The notes under the pieces were generated by a model. That model saw nothing but the letters and a program-made list of their open reading frames with translations, made no database searches and was not told where the DNA came from. A DNA stretch of 64,000 bases from Antarcticimicrobium sp033791545 (lineage in GTDB: Bacteria > Pseudomonadota > Alphaproteobacteria > Rhodobacterales > Rhodobacteraceae). The stretch lies in contig JASJGL010000062.1 of NCBI GenBank assembly GCA_033791545.1, positions 56,310 through 120,309 on the forward strand, written 5' to 3'. Below, piece by piece: positions 1-8,632 of the stretch (the first letter of the stretch is position 1; each line of letters begins with the position of its first letter). The position numbers and the translations under genes are program-made.

Positions 1-45
1 CGCGATCAGCGGTGCGCCTTCCAGCGGTTCGGGTGCATTGGTCAT
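1..45 (-). CDS. N-terminus of an unidentified protein (truncated by window edge)
   Basis: Only the first 15 codons are visible, reading MTNAPEPLEGAPLIA from an ATG at 45 and running off the left edge. The start lies 71 bases downstream of the stop of the RimK-like gene on the same strand, so the two are probably cotranscribed. A purine-rich AGGAAAAG stretch about 13 bases upstream is a weak ribosome binding site. The visible residues are too few to name a family. RimK-like genes are sometimes followed by an aspartoacylase/succinylglutamate desuccinylase gene, but nothing here tests that. Confidence 0.5.
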   Translation of the reverse strand, partial: MTNAPEPLEGAPLIA

Positions 46-115
46 ATGGGCCTCGGTGTCTTTTCCTGAGCAATTATATAGGGAATACTGCGCCGGGCGT
101 CCAGAGGGCGCGATC

Positions 116-1522
116 TTAACCGGGGCGTTTGCGGCGCGGCACCGGTCCGGGGCGCACTCTCTGCTCGATCTCGTCATAAAGTTTGCCGACCAGATCCTTG
201 CCGGTGGCGCGTTCGATTCCCTCGAACCCGGGCGAGGAGTTGACCTCCAGCACCTTGGGCCCGTCATCGCTGCGCAGCAGGTCGACACCGGCCATGTTCA
301 ACCCGAACGCCTTGGCGGCGCGCACGGCGGCCTCGCGCTCGGGCTTGGTGATGCGGGCAATGCTGGCCTGTCCGCCCTGATGCAGGTTGGAGCGGAAATC
401 GCCATCCGCGCCGGTGCGCTTCATCGCCGCCACCACCTTGCCGCCGATCACCAGACAGCGCACATCCTCGCCCGCGGCCTCTTTGACGAAATGCTGGACA
501 AGGAAGTTCGCCCGCAACCCGCGAAAGGCCGAGATCACGGATTCGGCGGCCTTGGTGGTTTCGGCCAGAACCACGCCCTTGCCCTGTGTGCTTTCCAGCA
601 GCTTGACGATCAGCGGTGCACCGCCGACCAGCCCGATCAGATTGCTGGTGTCCTTGGGCGAGGCGGCAAAGGCCGTCGTCGGCATGCCGATCTTGTGTCG
701 CGCCAGCACCTGATGCGCGTGCAGCTTGTCGCGGCTGGCGGTGATGCCGGCGCTGCCGTTGACGCAATAGGTGCCGATGGTTTCGAACTGGCGGATCACG
801 GCGGTGCCGTAGGGGGTGATCGAGGCCCCGATGCGCGGGATCACCGCGTCATAGCGTGGCAGGCGCTGTCCGTCATAATGCACCTCGGGCGCCAGCGCGT
901 TGATCGTCATGTAACAGCGCGTGGTATCGATTACCTCGACCGAATGGCCGCGCGCCTCGCCGGCTTCGACCAGACGGCGGGTGGAATAATTGTCCTCGCG
1001 GCTCATCACGGCGATGCGCAGGGCGCGCTTGGGGGCGGCCTGACGGACCCGTGCCGAGTGATAGACATCATGGCTCAGCTCGGGTTGCAGGTGCCGTTCT
1101 GTGGGCACGATCGAGATATGATCCGTCAGCGCCTGTCGGCCCAGCAACATGCGGTTGGTCATGCCAGAGCGGTCGGTCAGGGTGATCTCGATCGGCCAGG
1201 ACTGGCCCGCGACCTCCAGCGCTGTGGTGATGACATAGCGCAGCTCGGATTCACCGTTCGACGAGGTTACCTCGCGCCGGTCCGTGATCAGGGCCGAACA
1301 GGGGATCTCCAGATCGTTGCGGCCCGGGATCGGATGCACCGAAAAGCGGACCTTGGGCGCGGAGGAGGGGCCGAAAACCTCGATGTCATAGGCATGTAGC
1401 GCCGAAGTGCGCGCGCCGGTGTCGATCTTGGCGCTGATCGCGGGAAGACCCAGTTCGGGCAGTGAAATCCACTCCTCCCAACCAAAGGTCAGCGGGTTGG
1501 GGGTGTCGGGGGAATCGGTCAT
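116..1522 (-). CDS. rimK: RimB-like protease domain fused to RimK-like ATP-grasp ligase
   Basis: 468 residues in two parts. Residues ~12-150 match the RimB/ATP-dependent zinc protease family, which has a retropepsin-like fold; the hallmark IDTGARTSALHA with Asp34-Thr-Gly is near the N-terminus. Residues ~165-460 are a RimK-type ATP-grasp ligase: glycine-rich loop GKGVVLAE, then the metal-binding EVNSSPGFEGI near the end. RimK enzymes add glutamate or other amino acids to the C-terminus of ribosomal protein S6 or to small peptides. In Pseudomonas RimB and RimK are separate proteins of one locus that act on S6. Here both are in one chain, suggesting ligation and trimming on a shared substrate. 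Cytosolic, no signal peptide. The domain assignment is firm; the substrate is unknown. Confidence 0.88.
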   Translation of the reverse strand: MTDSPDTPNPLTFGWEEWISLPELGLPAISAKIDTGARTSALHAYDIEVFGPSSAPKVRFSVHPIPGRNDLEIPCSALITDRREVTSSNGESELRYVITTALEVAGQSWPIEITLTDRSGMTNRMLLGRQALTDHISIVPTERHLQPELSHDVYHSARVRQAAPKRALRIAVMSREDNYSTRRLVEAGEARGHSVEVIDTTRCYMTINALAPEVHYDGQRLPRYDAVIPRIGASITPYGTAVIRQFETIGTYCVNGSAGITASRDKLHAHQVLARHKIGMPTTAFAASPKDTSNLIGLVGGAPLIVKLLESTQGKGVVLAETTKAAESVISAFRGLRANFLVQHFVKEAAGEDVRCLVIGGKVVAAMKRTGADGDFRSNLHQGGQASIARITKPEREAAVRAAKAFGLNMAGVDLLRSDDGPKVLEVNSSPGFEGIERATGKDLVGKLYDEIEQRVRPGPVPRRKRPG

Positions 1523-1839
1523 GGCGGCGGGCCCTTTGCTGTCCTGCGCTGAGACGCCTCCCTAGCGGTTTGTCGGGGCCGCGCAAGGGGGCATCTGGCG
1601 CTGCCTGTCCGGGGGCAGGGTCGCAGGTGTCACCGGGCGGGGTCAAGGGCGGCGGTCAAGGGCGGGGTGCGCCGGGCTGGGGCAGGGACAAAGTGATGGC
1701 CCGTGGCAATGCGGTCGGCACGAGAGCGGCGAGAGGGCGCGGGGCAAGATCCGCAAGCACCGGGGCCTTGCCAGCGCGGCGGCTTTGCCGCAAAACCGGC
1801 CGCAACACAGAAAGGCCCCGCACAGAAAGGCCCGGCGCG
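1523..1839. other. 317-bp intergenic region between divergent rimK-like gene and tgt
   Basis: GC-rich, no credible gene. Just before tgt a 13-base unit, CACAGAAAGGCCC, occurs twice (1806-1818 and 1821-1833, 15-base period), duplicating the AAAGG ribosome binding core. Promoters for both divergent genes must lie here, but I could not identify them. Confidence 0.6.
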
Positions 1840-2970
1840 ATGACGAAACGATTTTCCTTTCAGCTCAACGCCACCGACGGCAAGGCCCGCAGCGGTGTGA
1901 TCGACACGCCCCGGGGCCAGATCCGCACACCGGCCTTCATGCCGGTGGGCACGGCGGCAACGGTCAAGGCGATGATGCCCGAAAGCGTGGCGGCGACCGG
2001 CGCCGACATTCTGCTGGGCAATACCTACCACCTGATGCTGCGCCCCAGCGCCGAGCGCATTGACCGGCTGGGCGGGCTGCACAAGTTCATGAACTGGTCC
2101 AAGCCGATCCTGACAGATTCGGGCGGCTTTCAGGTGATGAGCCTCGCCTCGCTGCGCAAGCTGACCGAAGAGGGGGTCACCTTCAAATCCCATGTCGACG
2201 GCTCGAAACACCATCTCAGCCCGGAACGCTCGATGGAGATCCAGCGGCTTTTGGGATCTGACATCGTGATGTGTTTCGACGAATGCCCGGCGCTGCCTGC
2301 CGAGCGCGACCGGATTGCCGAGTCGATGCGCCTGTCGATGCGTTGGGCCGAGCGGTCGCGCGAGGCTTTTGGCGACCGGCCCGGTTACGCGCTGTTCGGC
2401 ATCCAGCAGGGCGGGCTGGAGCGTGACCTGCGCGCGGAAAGCGCCGAGGCGCTCAAGGCGATCGGTTTCGAGGGCTATGCCATCGGCGGGCTGGCGGTGG
2501 GCGAGGGGCAGGAGGCGATGTTCGATTGTCTCGATTATGCCCCCGACATGTTGCCGCAGGATCGCCCGCGCTACCTGATGGGGGTGGGCAAACCCGACGA
2601 TATCGTCGGCGCGGTGGCGCGCGGAGTCGACATGATGGACTGCGTGCTGCCGTCGCGCTCGGGGCGCACCGGGCAGGTGTTCACCCGCCGGGGTGTGCTC
2701 AACATCAAGAACGCCCGCCATCAGGACGATCCGCGCCCGCTGGACGAGGACTGCACCTGCCCAGCGTGCCGCAACTATTCGCGCGCCTATCTGCACCACG
2801 TGTTCCGCAGCCACGAGATCATTTCCTCGATGCTGATGACATGGCACAACCTGCAATATTATCAGGATCTGATGCAGGCCATGCGCGACGCGATCTCCGA
2901 GGGGCGCTTTACCGCTTGGCAGGCCGCGTTCCATGCGCAGCGCGAACAGGGCGATATCGAGCCGTTGTGA
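1840..2970 (+). CDS. tgt: queuine tRNA-ribosyltransferase (tRNA-guanine transglycosylase)
   Basis: Exchanges guanine-34 for preQ1 in tRNAs with GUN anticodons (Asp, Asn, His, Tyr), the insertion step of queuosine synthesis. 376 residues, the normal bacterial length. The ATG at 1840 was chosen because MTKRFSFQLNATDG is the usual N-terminus; the frame stays open far upstream but the sequence there is unlike the family. Visible landmarks are DSGGFQVMSL with the active-site Asp, the SRSGRTGQVFT loop, and the zinc site CTCPACRNYSRAYLHH near the C-terminus. AAGG lies 9 bases before the start. No other queuosine gene is in the window, but two tRNA-Asp substrates are. Confidence 0.97.
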   Translation: MTKRFSFQLNATDGKARSGVIDTPRGQIRTPAFMPVGTAATVKAMMPESVAATGADILLGNTYHLMLRPSAERIDRLGGLHKFMNWSKPILTDSGGFQVMSLASLRKLTEEGVTFKSHVDGSKHHLSPERSMEIQRLLGSDIVMCFDECPALPAERDRIAESMRLSMRWAERSREAFGDRPGYALFGIQQGGLERDLRAESAEALKAIGFEGYAIGGLAVGEGQEAMFDCLDYAPDMLPQDRPRYLMGVGKPDDIVGAVARGVDMMDCVLPSRSGRTGQVFTRRGVLNIKNARHQDDPRPLDEDCTCPACRNYSRAYLHHVFRSHEIISSMLMTWHNLQYYQDLMQAMRDAISEGRFTAWQAAFHAQREQGDIEPL

Positions 2971-2981
2971 GTTTGGGCCGG

Positions 2982-3674
2982 TCAGGGCACCCGCTTGCGC
3001 TCACCGGCAAACGGGCTGAGGCCCAGCCAACCCTGCATGCTGCGTCCAAGGGCGGGATCGCCGTCAAACATGATCTTGTCGGCGGCGTCCGACACCGTGG
3101 TCAGCCCCATCCAGATCGCGGTCATGGTGCGCAGATCGGTGGTCACATACAGGTCGACATCAAAGCCCGGCGGCGACTGGCACAGATCGACCGTGCCGTC
3201 GGCCTCGACCACCAGCCACCAGTCGCGTTTGGACGTCGCCAGCTCCGGATAGCAGACCTGAACCACGATGCGTCGGTCCGGCAGCGGGGCGGGGTTCAAC
3301 CCGCGCCGCATGTCCCACATCAGCAGCGAGGGGTCGAGGTTTTCCAGCGAAGGGCGTGATTCGACCCAGCGCTGCCCCCAAAAGCCGAACGCCTCGATCA
3401 CCGGGCGCAGCTCGCGCCCTGCCTCGGTCAGCCGATATTCCAGAATCTCGGGTTGGTCCGGCACCGGGTGGCGGGTGAGGATGCCGGCCTCTTCCAACTC
3501 GCGCAGGCGGCGTGACAGCAGGCTGGGCGACATCCGTGGCACCCCGCGGCGCAGCTCGTTGAACCGGGTCGATCCGGCGATCAGCTCGCGCAACAGCACC
3601 ATCGTCCAGCGGGTGCACAGCACCTCTGCCGCCATCGCGACCGGGCAGAACTGCCGGTATCCTGTCTGGCTCAT
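2982..3674 (-). CDS. HxlR-family winged-helix transcriptional regulator
   Basis: 230 residues. Residues ~5-105 form an HxlR/MarR-like DNA-binding domain: the FCPVAMAAEVL segment with the family Cys, RFNELRRGVPRMSPSLLSRRL as recognition region, then a wing. The C-terminal ~110 residues resemble a sterol-carrier-like (SCP2) lobe found on long HxlR members, perhaps for ligand binding. ATG at 3674 is preferred over the in-frame ATG at 3692 because AGGAGG lies 8 bases upstream of it. HxlR proteins often respond to aldehydes or redox stress through the Cys. It sits divergent from the truncated-haemoglobin gene, which is a plausible target (inference). Confidence 0.85.
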   Translation of the reverse strand: MSQTGYRQFCPVAMAAEVLCTRWTMVLLRELIAGSTRFNELRRGVPRMSPSLLSRRLRELEEAGILTRHPVPDQPEILEYRLTEAGRELRPVIEAFGFWGQRWVESRPSLENLDPSLLMWDMRRGLNPAPLPDRRIVVQVCYPELATSKRDWWLVVEADGTVDLCQSPPGFDVDLYVTTDLRTMTAIWMGLTTVSDAADKIMFDGDPALGRSMQGWLGLSPFAGERKRVP

Positions 3675-3855
3675 CCGCGCGCCCTCCTGCATCCGTCCGG
3701 CACAGAGCCGCCGGCACGTCCCGACTAGTACAGTTCCTGTACTATCACGGCGCGAGGGGGCTGGGTAGAATCGTTGCCATGGGACACCGGCGGCGTCTGG
3801 GCAGAGGGCTTACGCCGTGATGGTGCGACCAGGACCGGACCTCAGGAGGACGACA

Positions 3856-4230
3856 ATGGAACGCAGTCTGTACGAACGCCTTGGCAGCGGTGCCGGGATC
3901 AAAGCCATCGTTACCGACGTGGTCGAGGCGCATATGAACAACCCGGTGATCCAGGCCCGGTTTCTGCCCTATCGCGACGATCCGGACAATCTGGCGGCCG
4001 TCTCGCAGCAGCTCAGCGACTTCCTCTGCGCCGGCAGCGGCGGGCCCGAGGTCTATTCCGGGCGCAGTATGTTGGAGACCCATCGCGGCATGAACATCAG
4101 CGCCGAGGAATATATGTCGGCGACCGACGACATCATGGCCACGCTGAGCGCGCATGACATTGACGAGGGCACGCGCAACGATGTGCTTGCCATCGCCTAT
4201 GCGCTCAAGGGCGAGATTATTCGGGTGTGA
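3856..4230 (+). CDS. group I truncated haemoglobin
   Basis: 124 residues, the length of a 2-on-2 haemoglobin. It opens with the typical SLYERLGSGAGIKAIV pre-helix and helix A/B sequence. HRGMNISAEEY supplies the proximal F8 histidine. These proteins bind O2 or NO and are usually linked to NO detoxification or microaerobic physiology. ATG at 3856 was chosen because CAGGAGG lies 8 bases upstream; an upstream in-frame start would add 13 unrelated residues. Alone on the plus strand, divergent from the HxlR regulator. Confidence 0.9.
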   Translation: MERSLYERLGSGAGIKAIVTDVVEAHMNNPVIQARFLPYRDDPDNLAAVSQQLSDFLCAGSGGPEVYSGRSMLETHRGMNISAEEYMSATDDIMATLSAHDIDEGTRNDVLAIAYALKGEIIRV

Positions 4231-4265
4231 GGGGGCGGGGCGCAGGAGGGCGCAATCCGCCCGGC

Positions 4266-5726
4266 TCAGAGCCCCAGCACCCAACGCGCCACCAGCCACA
4301 TCGCGGCGGTGATCACCAGCGTCGCGATCAGGTTCAGCCAGATCCCGGCGCGGATCATGTCGCCCATGTGCAGCCCCTCATAGCCGAACACGATGGCGTT
4401 GGGGGGCGTGGCGACCGGCATCATGAAGGCCATGGACGAGGCCAGCGCCACGGGCACCATCAGCCATTCCACCGGCAATCCCATGCCGGTGGCGACCGCG
4501 CCGAGGATGGGTAGAAAGGTGGCGGTGACGGCGGTGTTCGAGGTCACTTCGGTGATCATCAGCGTGACCCCCGCCACCGCCAGCACCAGCACCCAGAGCG
4601 GCACCTCGGCCAGCCCGGCGAAGCCGCCGCCGATCCAGTCGGCAAGCCCGGTGCGATCGAACCCGGAGGCCAGCGCAAGCCCGCCGCCAAGCAGCAGCAG
4701 GATGCCCCACGGCACTGTGCTGGTGTGTCGCCAGTCCAGCAGACGCGCACCGGTTCCGTCGCCCGCAGGCAGGACAAAGACCGCGATTGCGGCAGCAATG
4801 GCAATGCCGGCATCGTCCAGCGGCAGGCCCAGCACACCGCGAAACATCCAGCCAAACGCAGCTAGGGCGAACACCCCGGCGACGCGGCGTTCGGGGCGAC
4901 GCATCGGCCCCAGCGCGCGGCGCTCCTCAGCGATCACTGCTTCGGCCCCGGCCGCATCGAGATCGCCGAAATGGAACAGGGCGCGGGTCAGCAGCAGATA
5001 GCAGATCGCCAACATCACCACGGCCACCGGAACGCCGACCATCATCCAGCGGCCAAAGCCGAGCTCGATCCCGTAGCTGCTGCTCAGAACACTGGCCAGC
5101 AGCGCGTTGCCCGGTGTGCCGATCAGGGTGCCGACCCCGCCGATCGAGGCGGAATAGGCCACCGACAGCATCAGCGCCACGCCAAAGCGGCGCGCCGTCT
5201 CGCCATCAGGGGTGCGGGCACCGATCAGTTCGATCACCGGCAGGGCGACGGCGAACATCATCACCGTACTGGCGGTGTTGGAAATCCACATCGACAGCAC
5301 CGCCGTGGCCAGCATGAAGCCCAGCAGAATGCGGTGCGGCGCGGCGCCCATCGCCGCCACGATGCGCAAGGCGATGCGCCGGTGCAGCCCGTGGCATTGC
5401 ATCGCCGCCGCGATCATGAATCCGCCCAGAAAAAGAAAGATCAGCGGGTTGCCGTATTGCGCCGTCACCGTGGCGACCGGGGCAATTCCCAACCCAGACA
5501 TCACCGGAATCGGCAGCAACGCCGTCGCGGGGAGCGGGGCGGCCTGTCCGATCCACCATATCACCATCCATGCAGTCAGCCCGGCCAGCCACCACGCCGG
5601 CAGCGTCATCCCCGCCGGGGCCGGCGACAGCCAGACCGCCAGCATCACCACTGGCCCGGCCAGCAATGCCAGCCGTCGCAGCCGCTGCGTCCGGTTTGGG
5701 TGTTTGGGGTGAAGCCTGTCGGCCAT
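4266..5726 (-). CDS. SLC13/DASS-family anion:sodium symporter
   Basis: 486 residues with about 12 hydrophobic segments, an integral inner-membrane transporter. The two Ser-Asn-Thr motifs of the DASS/CitT family are present, SNTAST in the first half and TSNTAVTATFLPIL in the second. They form the sodium and substrate sites in the crystallised relative VcINDY. Substrates in the family are di- and tricarboxylates or sulfate; the sequence does not tell which. The gene is convergent with the truncated haemoglobin (35-base gap) and divergent from lon. No regulator adjoins it. Confidence 0.88.
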   Translation of the reverse strand: MADRLHPKHPNRTQRLRRLALLAGPVVMLAVWLSPAPAGMTLPAWWLAGLTAWMVIWWIGQAAPLPATALLPIPVMSGLGIAPVATVTAQYGNPLIFLFLGGFMIAAAMQCHGLHRRIALRIVAAMGAAPHRILLGFMLATAVLSMWISNTASTVMMFAVALPVIELIGARTPDGETARRFGVALMLSVAYSASIGGVGTLIGTPGNALLASVLSSSYGIELGFGRWMMVGVPVAVVMLAICYLLLTRALFHFGDLDAAGAEAVIAEERRALGPMRRPERRVAGVFALAAFGWMFRGVLGLPLDDAGIAIAAAIAVFVLPAGDGTGARLLDWRHTSTVPWGILLLLGGGLALASGFDRTGLADWIGGGFAGLAEVPLWVLVLAVAGVTLMITEVTSNTAVTATFLPILGAVATGMGLPVEWLMVPVALASSMAFMMPVATPPNAIVFGYEGLHMGDMIRAGIWLNLIATLVITAAMWLVARWVLGL

Positions 5727-5854
5727 CTGTCGCGATCCCGTCCAACTCTGCTTATACCTGAACCTTATCCCTAGCAGTCCCCGCCTGAGCGAGCCAGAGG
5801 CGACAAAGGCGGGCCTGTCGGGGGCGTGATGAGGGCCAATGACAGCAATGCGCG

Positions 5855-5884
5855 CTTGAAACCCCGGGGTATGTGCCCCAGATT
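5855..5884 (+). promoter_or_regulatory. RpoH (sigma-32) heat-shock promoter upstream of lon
   Basis: CTTGAAA at 5855-5861, a 14-base spacer, then CCCCAGATT at 5876-5884. This matches the sigma-32 consensus CTTGAAA-N13-17-CCCCATNT at all seven -35 positions and nearly all -10 positions. It is about 75 bases upstream of the lon start, in the right orientation. Confidence 0.8.
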
Positions 5885-5959
5885 ACTACTCCATAAGAGG
5901 AGACGCGTTGTGCTGCCTGATTCAGGGGCCGGGCGTCTTGCCAAGAATAAGGACCGAGC

Positions 5960-8374
5960 ATGCAAGAGCCTCTCAATTCTTCCTATCCCGTGCTGCCGCT
6001 GCGTGACATCGTAGTGTTCCCCCACATGATCGTACCGCTTTTTGTGGGGCGGGAGAAATCTGTCCGGGCGCTGGAAGAGGTGATGGCCGACGACAAGCAA
6101 ATCCTGCTGTCGAGCCAGATCGACCCGGCCGAGGACGACCCCGATATCGACGGCATTTACAAGGCCGGTGTGCTGGCCAATGTGCTGCAATTGCTGAAAT
6201 TGCCCGATGGCACCGTCAAGGTGCTGGTCGAGGGTCAGGCGCGTGTGCGCATCACCGAATACCTGGAAAACGACTCCTTCTTTGAGGCGCGCGCCGAGTA
6301 TCTGACTGAGATGCCGGGCGACGTGACCACGACCGAAGCGCTGCTGCGCACCGTGGTGGACGAGTTCGAGCGCTATGCAAAAGTGCGCAAGAACATCCCC
6401 GAAGAGGCGCTGACCGCGGTGGGTGAATCTGCCGATCCGACCAAGCTCGCCGATCTGATCGCAGGTCATCTGGGCATTGATGTGGATCGCAAGCAGGAGC
6501 TGTTGGAAACGCTGTCGATCTCCGAACGGCTGGAGAAGGTCTATGGCCTGATGCAGGGCGAGATGAGCGTTCTGCAAGTCGAGAAAAAGATCAAGACCCG
6601 GGTCAAGAGCCAGATGGAGAAGACCCAGCGCGAATATTATCTGAATGAGCAGATGAAGGCCATTCAGAAGGAGTTGGGCGACGGCGAAGAGGGCGAAGGC
6701 GAGATTGCCGAGCTGGAAACCCGCATCGCCGAAACCAAGCTGAGCAAAGAGGCCCGCGAAAAAGCCGAGGGCGAGCTGAAAAAGCTCAAGAACATGTCGC
6801 CCATGTCGGCCGAGGCCACCGTGGTGCGCAACTATCTCGACTGGATGCTGTCGATCCCGTGGGGAGTCAAATCCCGCGTGAAAAAGGATCTGACCCGCGC
6901 CGAGGAGATTCTCGATGCCGATCACTATGGTCTGAAAAAGGTCAAGGAACGGATCGTCGAATACCTCGCGGTGCAGCAGCGCTCGAAAAAACTCAAGGGC
7001 CCGATCATGTGCCTTGTCGGCCCTCCGGGCGTCGGCAAAACCTCGCTGGGCAAATCTGTGGCGCGGGCCACCGGGCGTGAATTCATCCGGATTTCTCTGG
7101 GTGGGGTGCGCGACGAGAGCGAGATTCGCGGTCACCGCCGGACCTATATCGGGTCGATGCCGGGCAAGATCATTCAGGCGCTGAAAAAGGCCAAGACCAC
7201 CAATCCGCTGATCCTGCTCGACGAGATCGACAAGATGGGTCAGGATTTCCGTGGCGACCCGGCCAGCGCGATGCTGGAGGTGCTGGACCCGGAACAGAAC
7301 TCGTCCTTCGTGGACCACTATCTTGAGGTGGAATACGATCTGTCGAACGTGATGTTCCTGACCACGTCCAACACCTATAACATGCCCGGGCCGTTGCTGG
7401 ATCGGATGGAGATCATTCCGCTGTCCGGCTATACCGAGGATGAAAAGCACGAGATCGCCAAGGCGCACCTGATCCCGAAGCAGATCAAGAACCACGGGCT
7501 CAAGGCCAAGGAATTCACCCTCACAGACGATGCGCTGCGGGCGATTCTTCGCACCTATACCCGCGAGGCCGGGGTGCGGAACCTGGAACGCGAGATCGCC
7601 AAGATCTGCCGCAAGGCGCTGACCCGGATCATCCGGAAAGAAGCCGAAAGCGTTATCGTCACCGCCGACAACCTCGACGAGTTTCTGGGCGTACCCAAGT
7701 ACCGCTTTGGCTTGGCCGAGAAAGAGGATCAGATCGGCGTTGTCACCGGGCTGGCGTATACCAGCGTCGGCGGCGAGTTGCTGTCGATCGAGGCGTTGCG
7801 GCTGCCGGGCAAGGGCCGGATGAAGACCACCGGCAAGCTGGGCGATGTGATGAAGGAATCGATCGAGGCGGCGGCGTCCTATGTCCGCTCGGTCAGTCCG
7901 CAGCTTGGCATCAAGCCGCCGCGCTTTGATCGCTGGGATATCCACGTCCACGTGCCCGATGGCGCCACCCCCAAGGACGGGCCCTCGGCGGGTCTGGCTA
8001 TGGTGACGGCGATCGTCTCGGTGCTGACCAAGATCCCGGTGCGCAAGGATATCGCCATGACCGGCGAGGTCACTCTGCGCGGCAATGCGACCGCCATCGG
8101 CGGGCTCAAGGAGAAACTGCTCGCGGCCCTGCGCGGCGGCGTCAAGACGGTGCTGATCCCGCAGGAGAACGAAAAGGATCTGCCGGATATCCCCGACAAC
8201 GTGAAAGAGGGGTTGGAGATCATCCCCGTCAGCCACGTCTCCGAGGTGCTGAAACTTGCGCTGGTGCGCGAGCCTGAGCCGGTGGATTGGGACGAGGCGG
8301 CCGAGGAAGAGGCCGCCGCAGCCCGCGCCGCCGCGATGCCCACCGGAGGTGGTGTCGGAGCGACCGCGCACTAA
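5960..8374 (+). CDS. lon: ATP-dependent Lon protease
   Basis: 804 residues, full length for LonA. The N-terminal substrate-binding domain (~10-205) begins with YPVLPLRDIVVFPHM. A coiled region follows, then the AAA+ module with Walker A GPPGVGKTS and Walker B ILLDEID. The C-terminal serine protease domain has the Ser-Lys dyad: Ser676 in PKDGPSAGLAM and Lys719 in GGLKEKLLAA, 43 apart as in E. coli. It degrades misfolded and regulatory proteins in the cytosol. AAGGA precedes the ATG. A heat-shock promoter lies upstream and an intrinsic terminator follows, so it is a single-gene unit. Confidence 0.98.
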   Translation: MQEPLNSSYPVLPLRDIVVFPHMIVPLFVGREKSVRALEEVMADDKQILLSSQIDPAEDDPDIDGIYKAGVLANVLQLLKLPDGTVKVLVEGQARVRITEYLENDSFFEARAEYLTEMPGDVTTTEALLRTVVDEFERYAKVRKNIPEEALTAVGESADPTKLADLIAGHLGIDVDRKQELLETLSISERLEKVYGLMQGEMSVLQVEKKIKTRVKSQMEKTQREYYLNEQMKAIQKELGDGEEGEGEIAELETRIAETKLSKEAREKAEGELKKLKNMSPMSAEATVVRNYLDWMLSIPWGVKSRVKKDLTRAEEILDADHYGLKKVKERIVEYLAVQQRSKKLKGPIMCLVGPPGVGKTSLGKSVARATGREFIRISLGGVRDESEIRGHRRTYIGSMPGKIIQALKKAKTTNPLILLDEIDKMGQDFRGDPASAMLEVLDPEQNSSFVDHYLEVEYDLSNVMFLTTSNTYNMPGPLLDRMEIIPLSGYTEDEKHEIAKAHLIPKQIKNHGLKAKEFTLTDDALRAILRTYTREAGVRNLEREIAKICRKALTRIIRKEAESVIVTADNLDEFLGVPKYRFGLAEKEDQIGVVTGLAYTSVGGELLSIEALRLPGKGRMKTTGKLGDVMKESIEAAASYVRSVSPQLGIKPPRFDRWDIHVHVPDGATPKDGPSAGLAMVTAIVSVLTKIPVRKDIAMTGEVTLRGNATAIGGLKEKLLAALRGGVKTVLIPQENEKDLPDIPDNVKEGLEIIPVSHVSEVLKLALVREPEPVDWDEAAEEEAAAARAAAMPTGGGVGATAH

Positions 8375-8423
8375 GGATTGCACAGTGACGCAGCGCGAAG
8401 CGGTTTATCGCGATAAGCGACAT

Positions 8424-8450
8424 GGGCGGGCCTTCGGGTCCGCCCTTTTT
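8424..8450 (+). terminator. intrinsic terminator of lon
   Basis: GGGCGG and CCGCCC arms, with an inner GCC-TTCG-GG part giving a stable UUCG-type loop, followed directly by TTTTT. It starts 50 bases after the lon stop. Confidence 0.85.
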
Positions 8451-8546
8451 CGTTGTGGGGTTCGTTGCGGGGTCTGATCGGGGCGCGGGGCTGGGGTGGT
8501 TTGCGGGCCATGGCCCAGCGTTGATCGCCGTGAGGGGGCGCAAATG

Positions 8547-8573
8547 AAAAGGCAGGCCAGTGGCCTGCCTTTT
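8547..8573 (-). terminator. terminator of the acidic-protein gene, symmetric
   Basis: Perfect 8-bp stem GGCAGGCC / GGCCTGCC with a 3-base loop, flanked by AAAA on one side and TTTT on the other, so it can end transcription in both directions. It lies 60 bases downstream of the minus-strand gene ending at 8633 and may back up the lon terminator. Confidence 0.8.
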
Positions 8574-8632
8574 CCCCCAGGTGTTGCGCGGCGATGGTGG
8601 GGCCGCGCAGCGAAAGTCTGATCGCTTCCGTC

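Noticed and set aside
38..1399. 453-codon open frame antisense to the RimK-like fusion gene
   Set aside because: Shadow of a clearly recognised gene; no ribosome binding site or family match.
5771..8383. 870-codon open frame antisense to lon
   Set aside because: Exactly mirrors lon; His/Asp/Leu-heavy translation without domain sense. A by-product of high GC in the third codon position.
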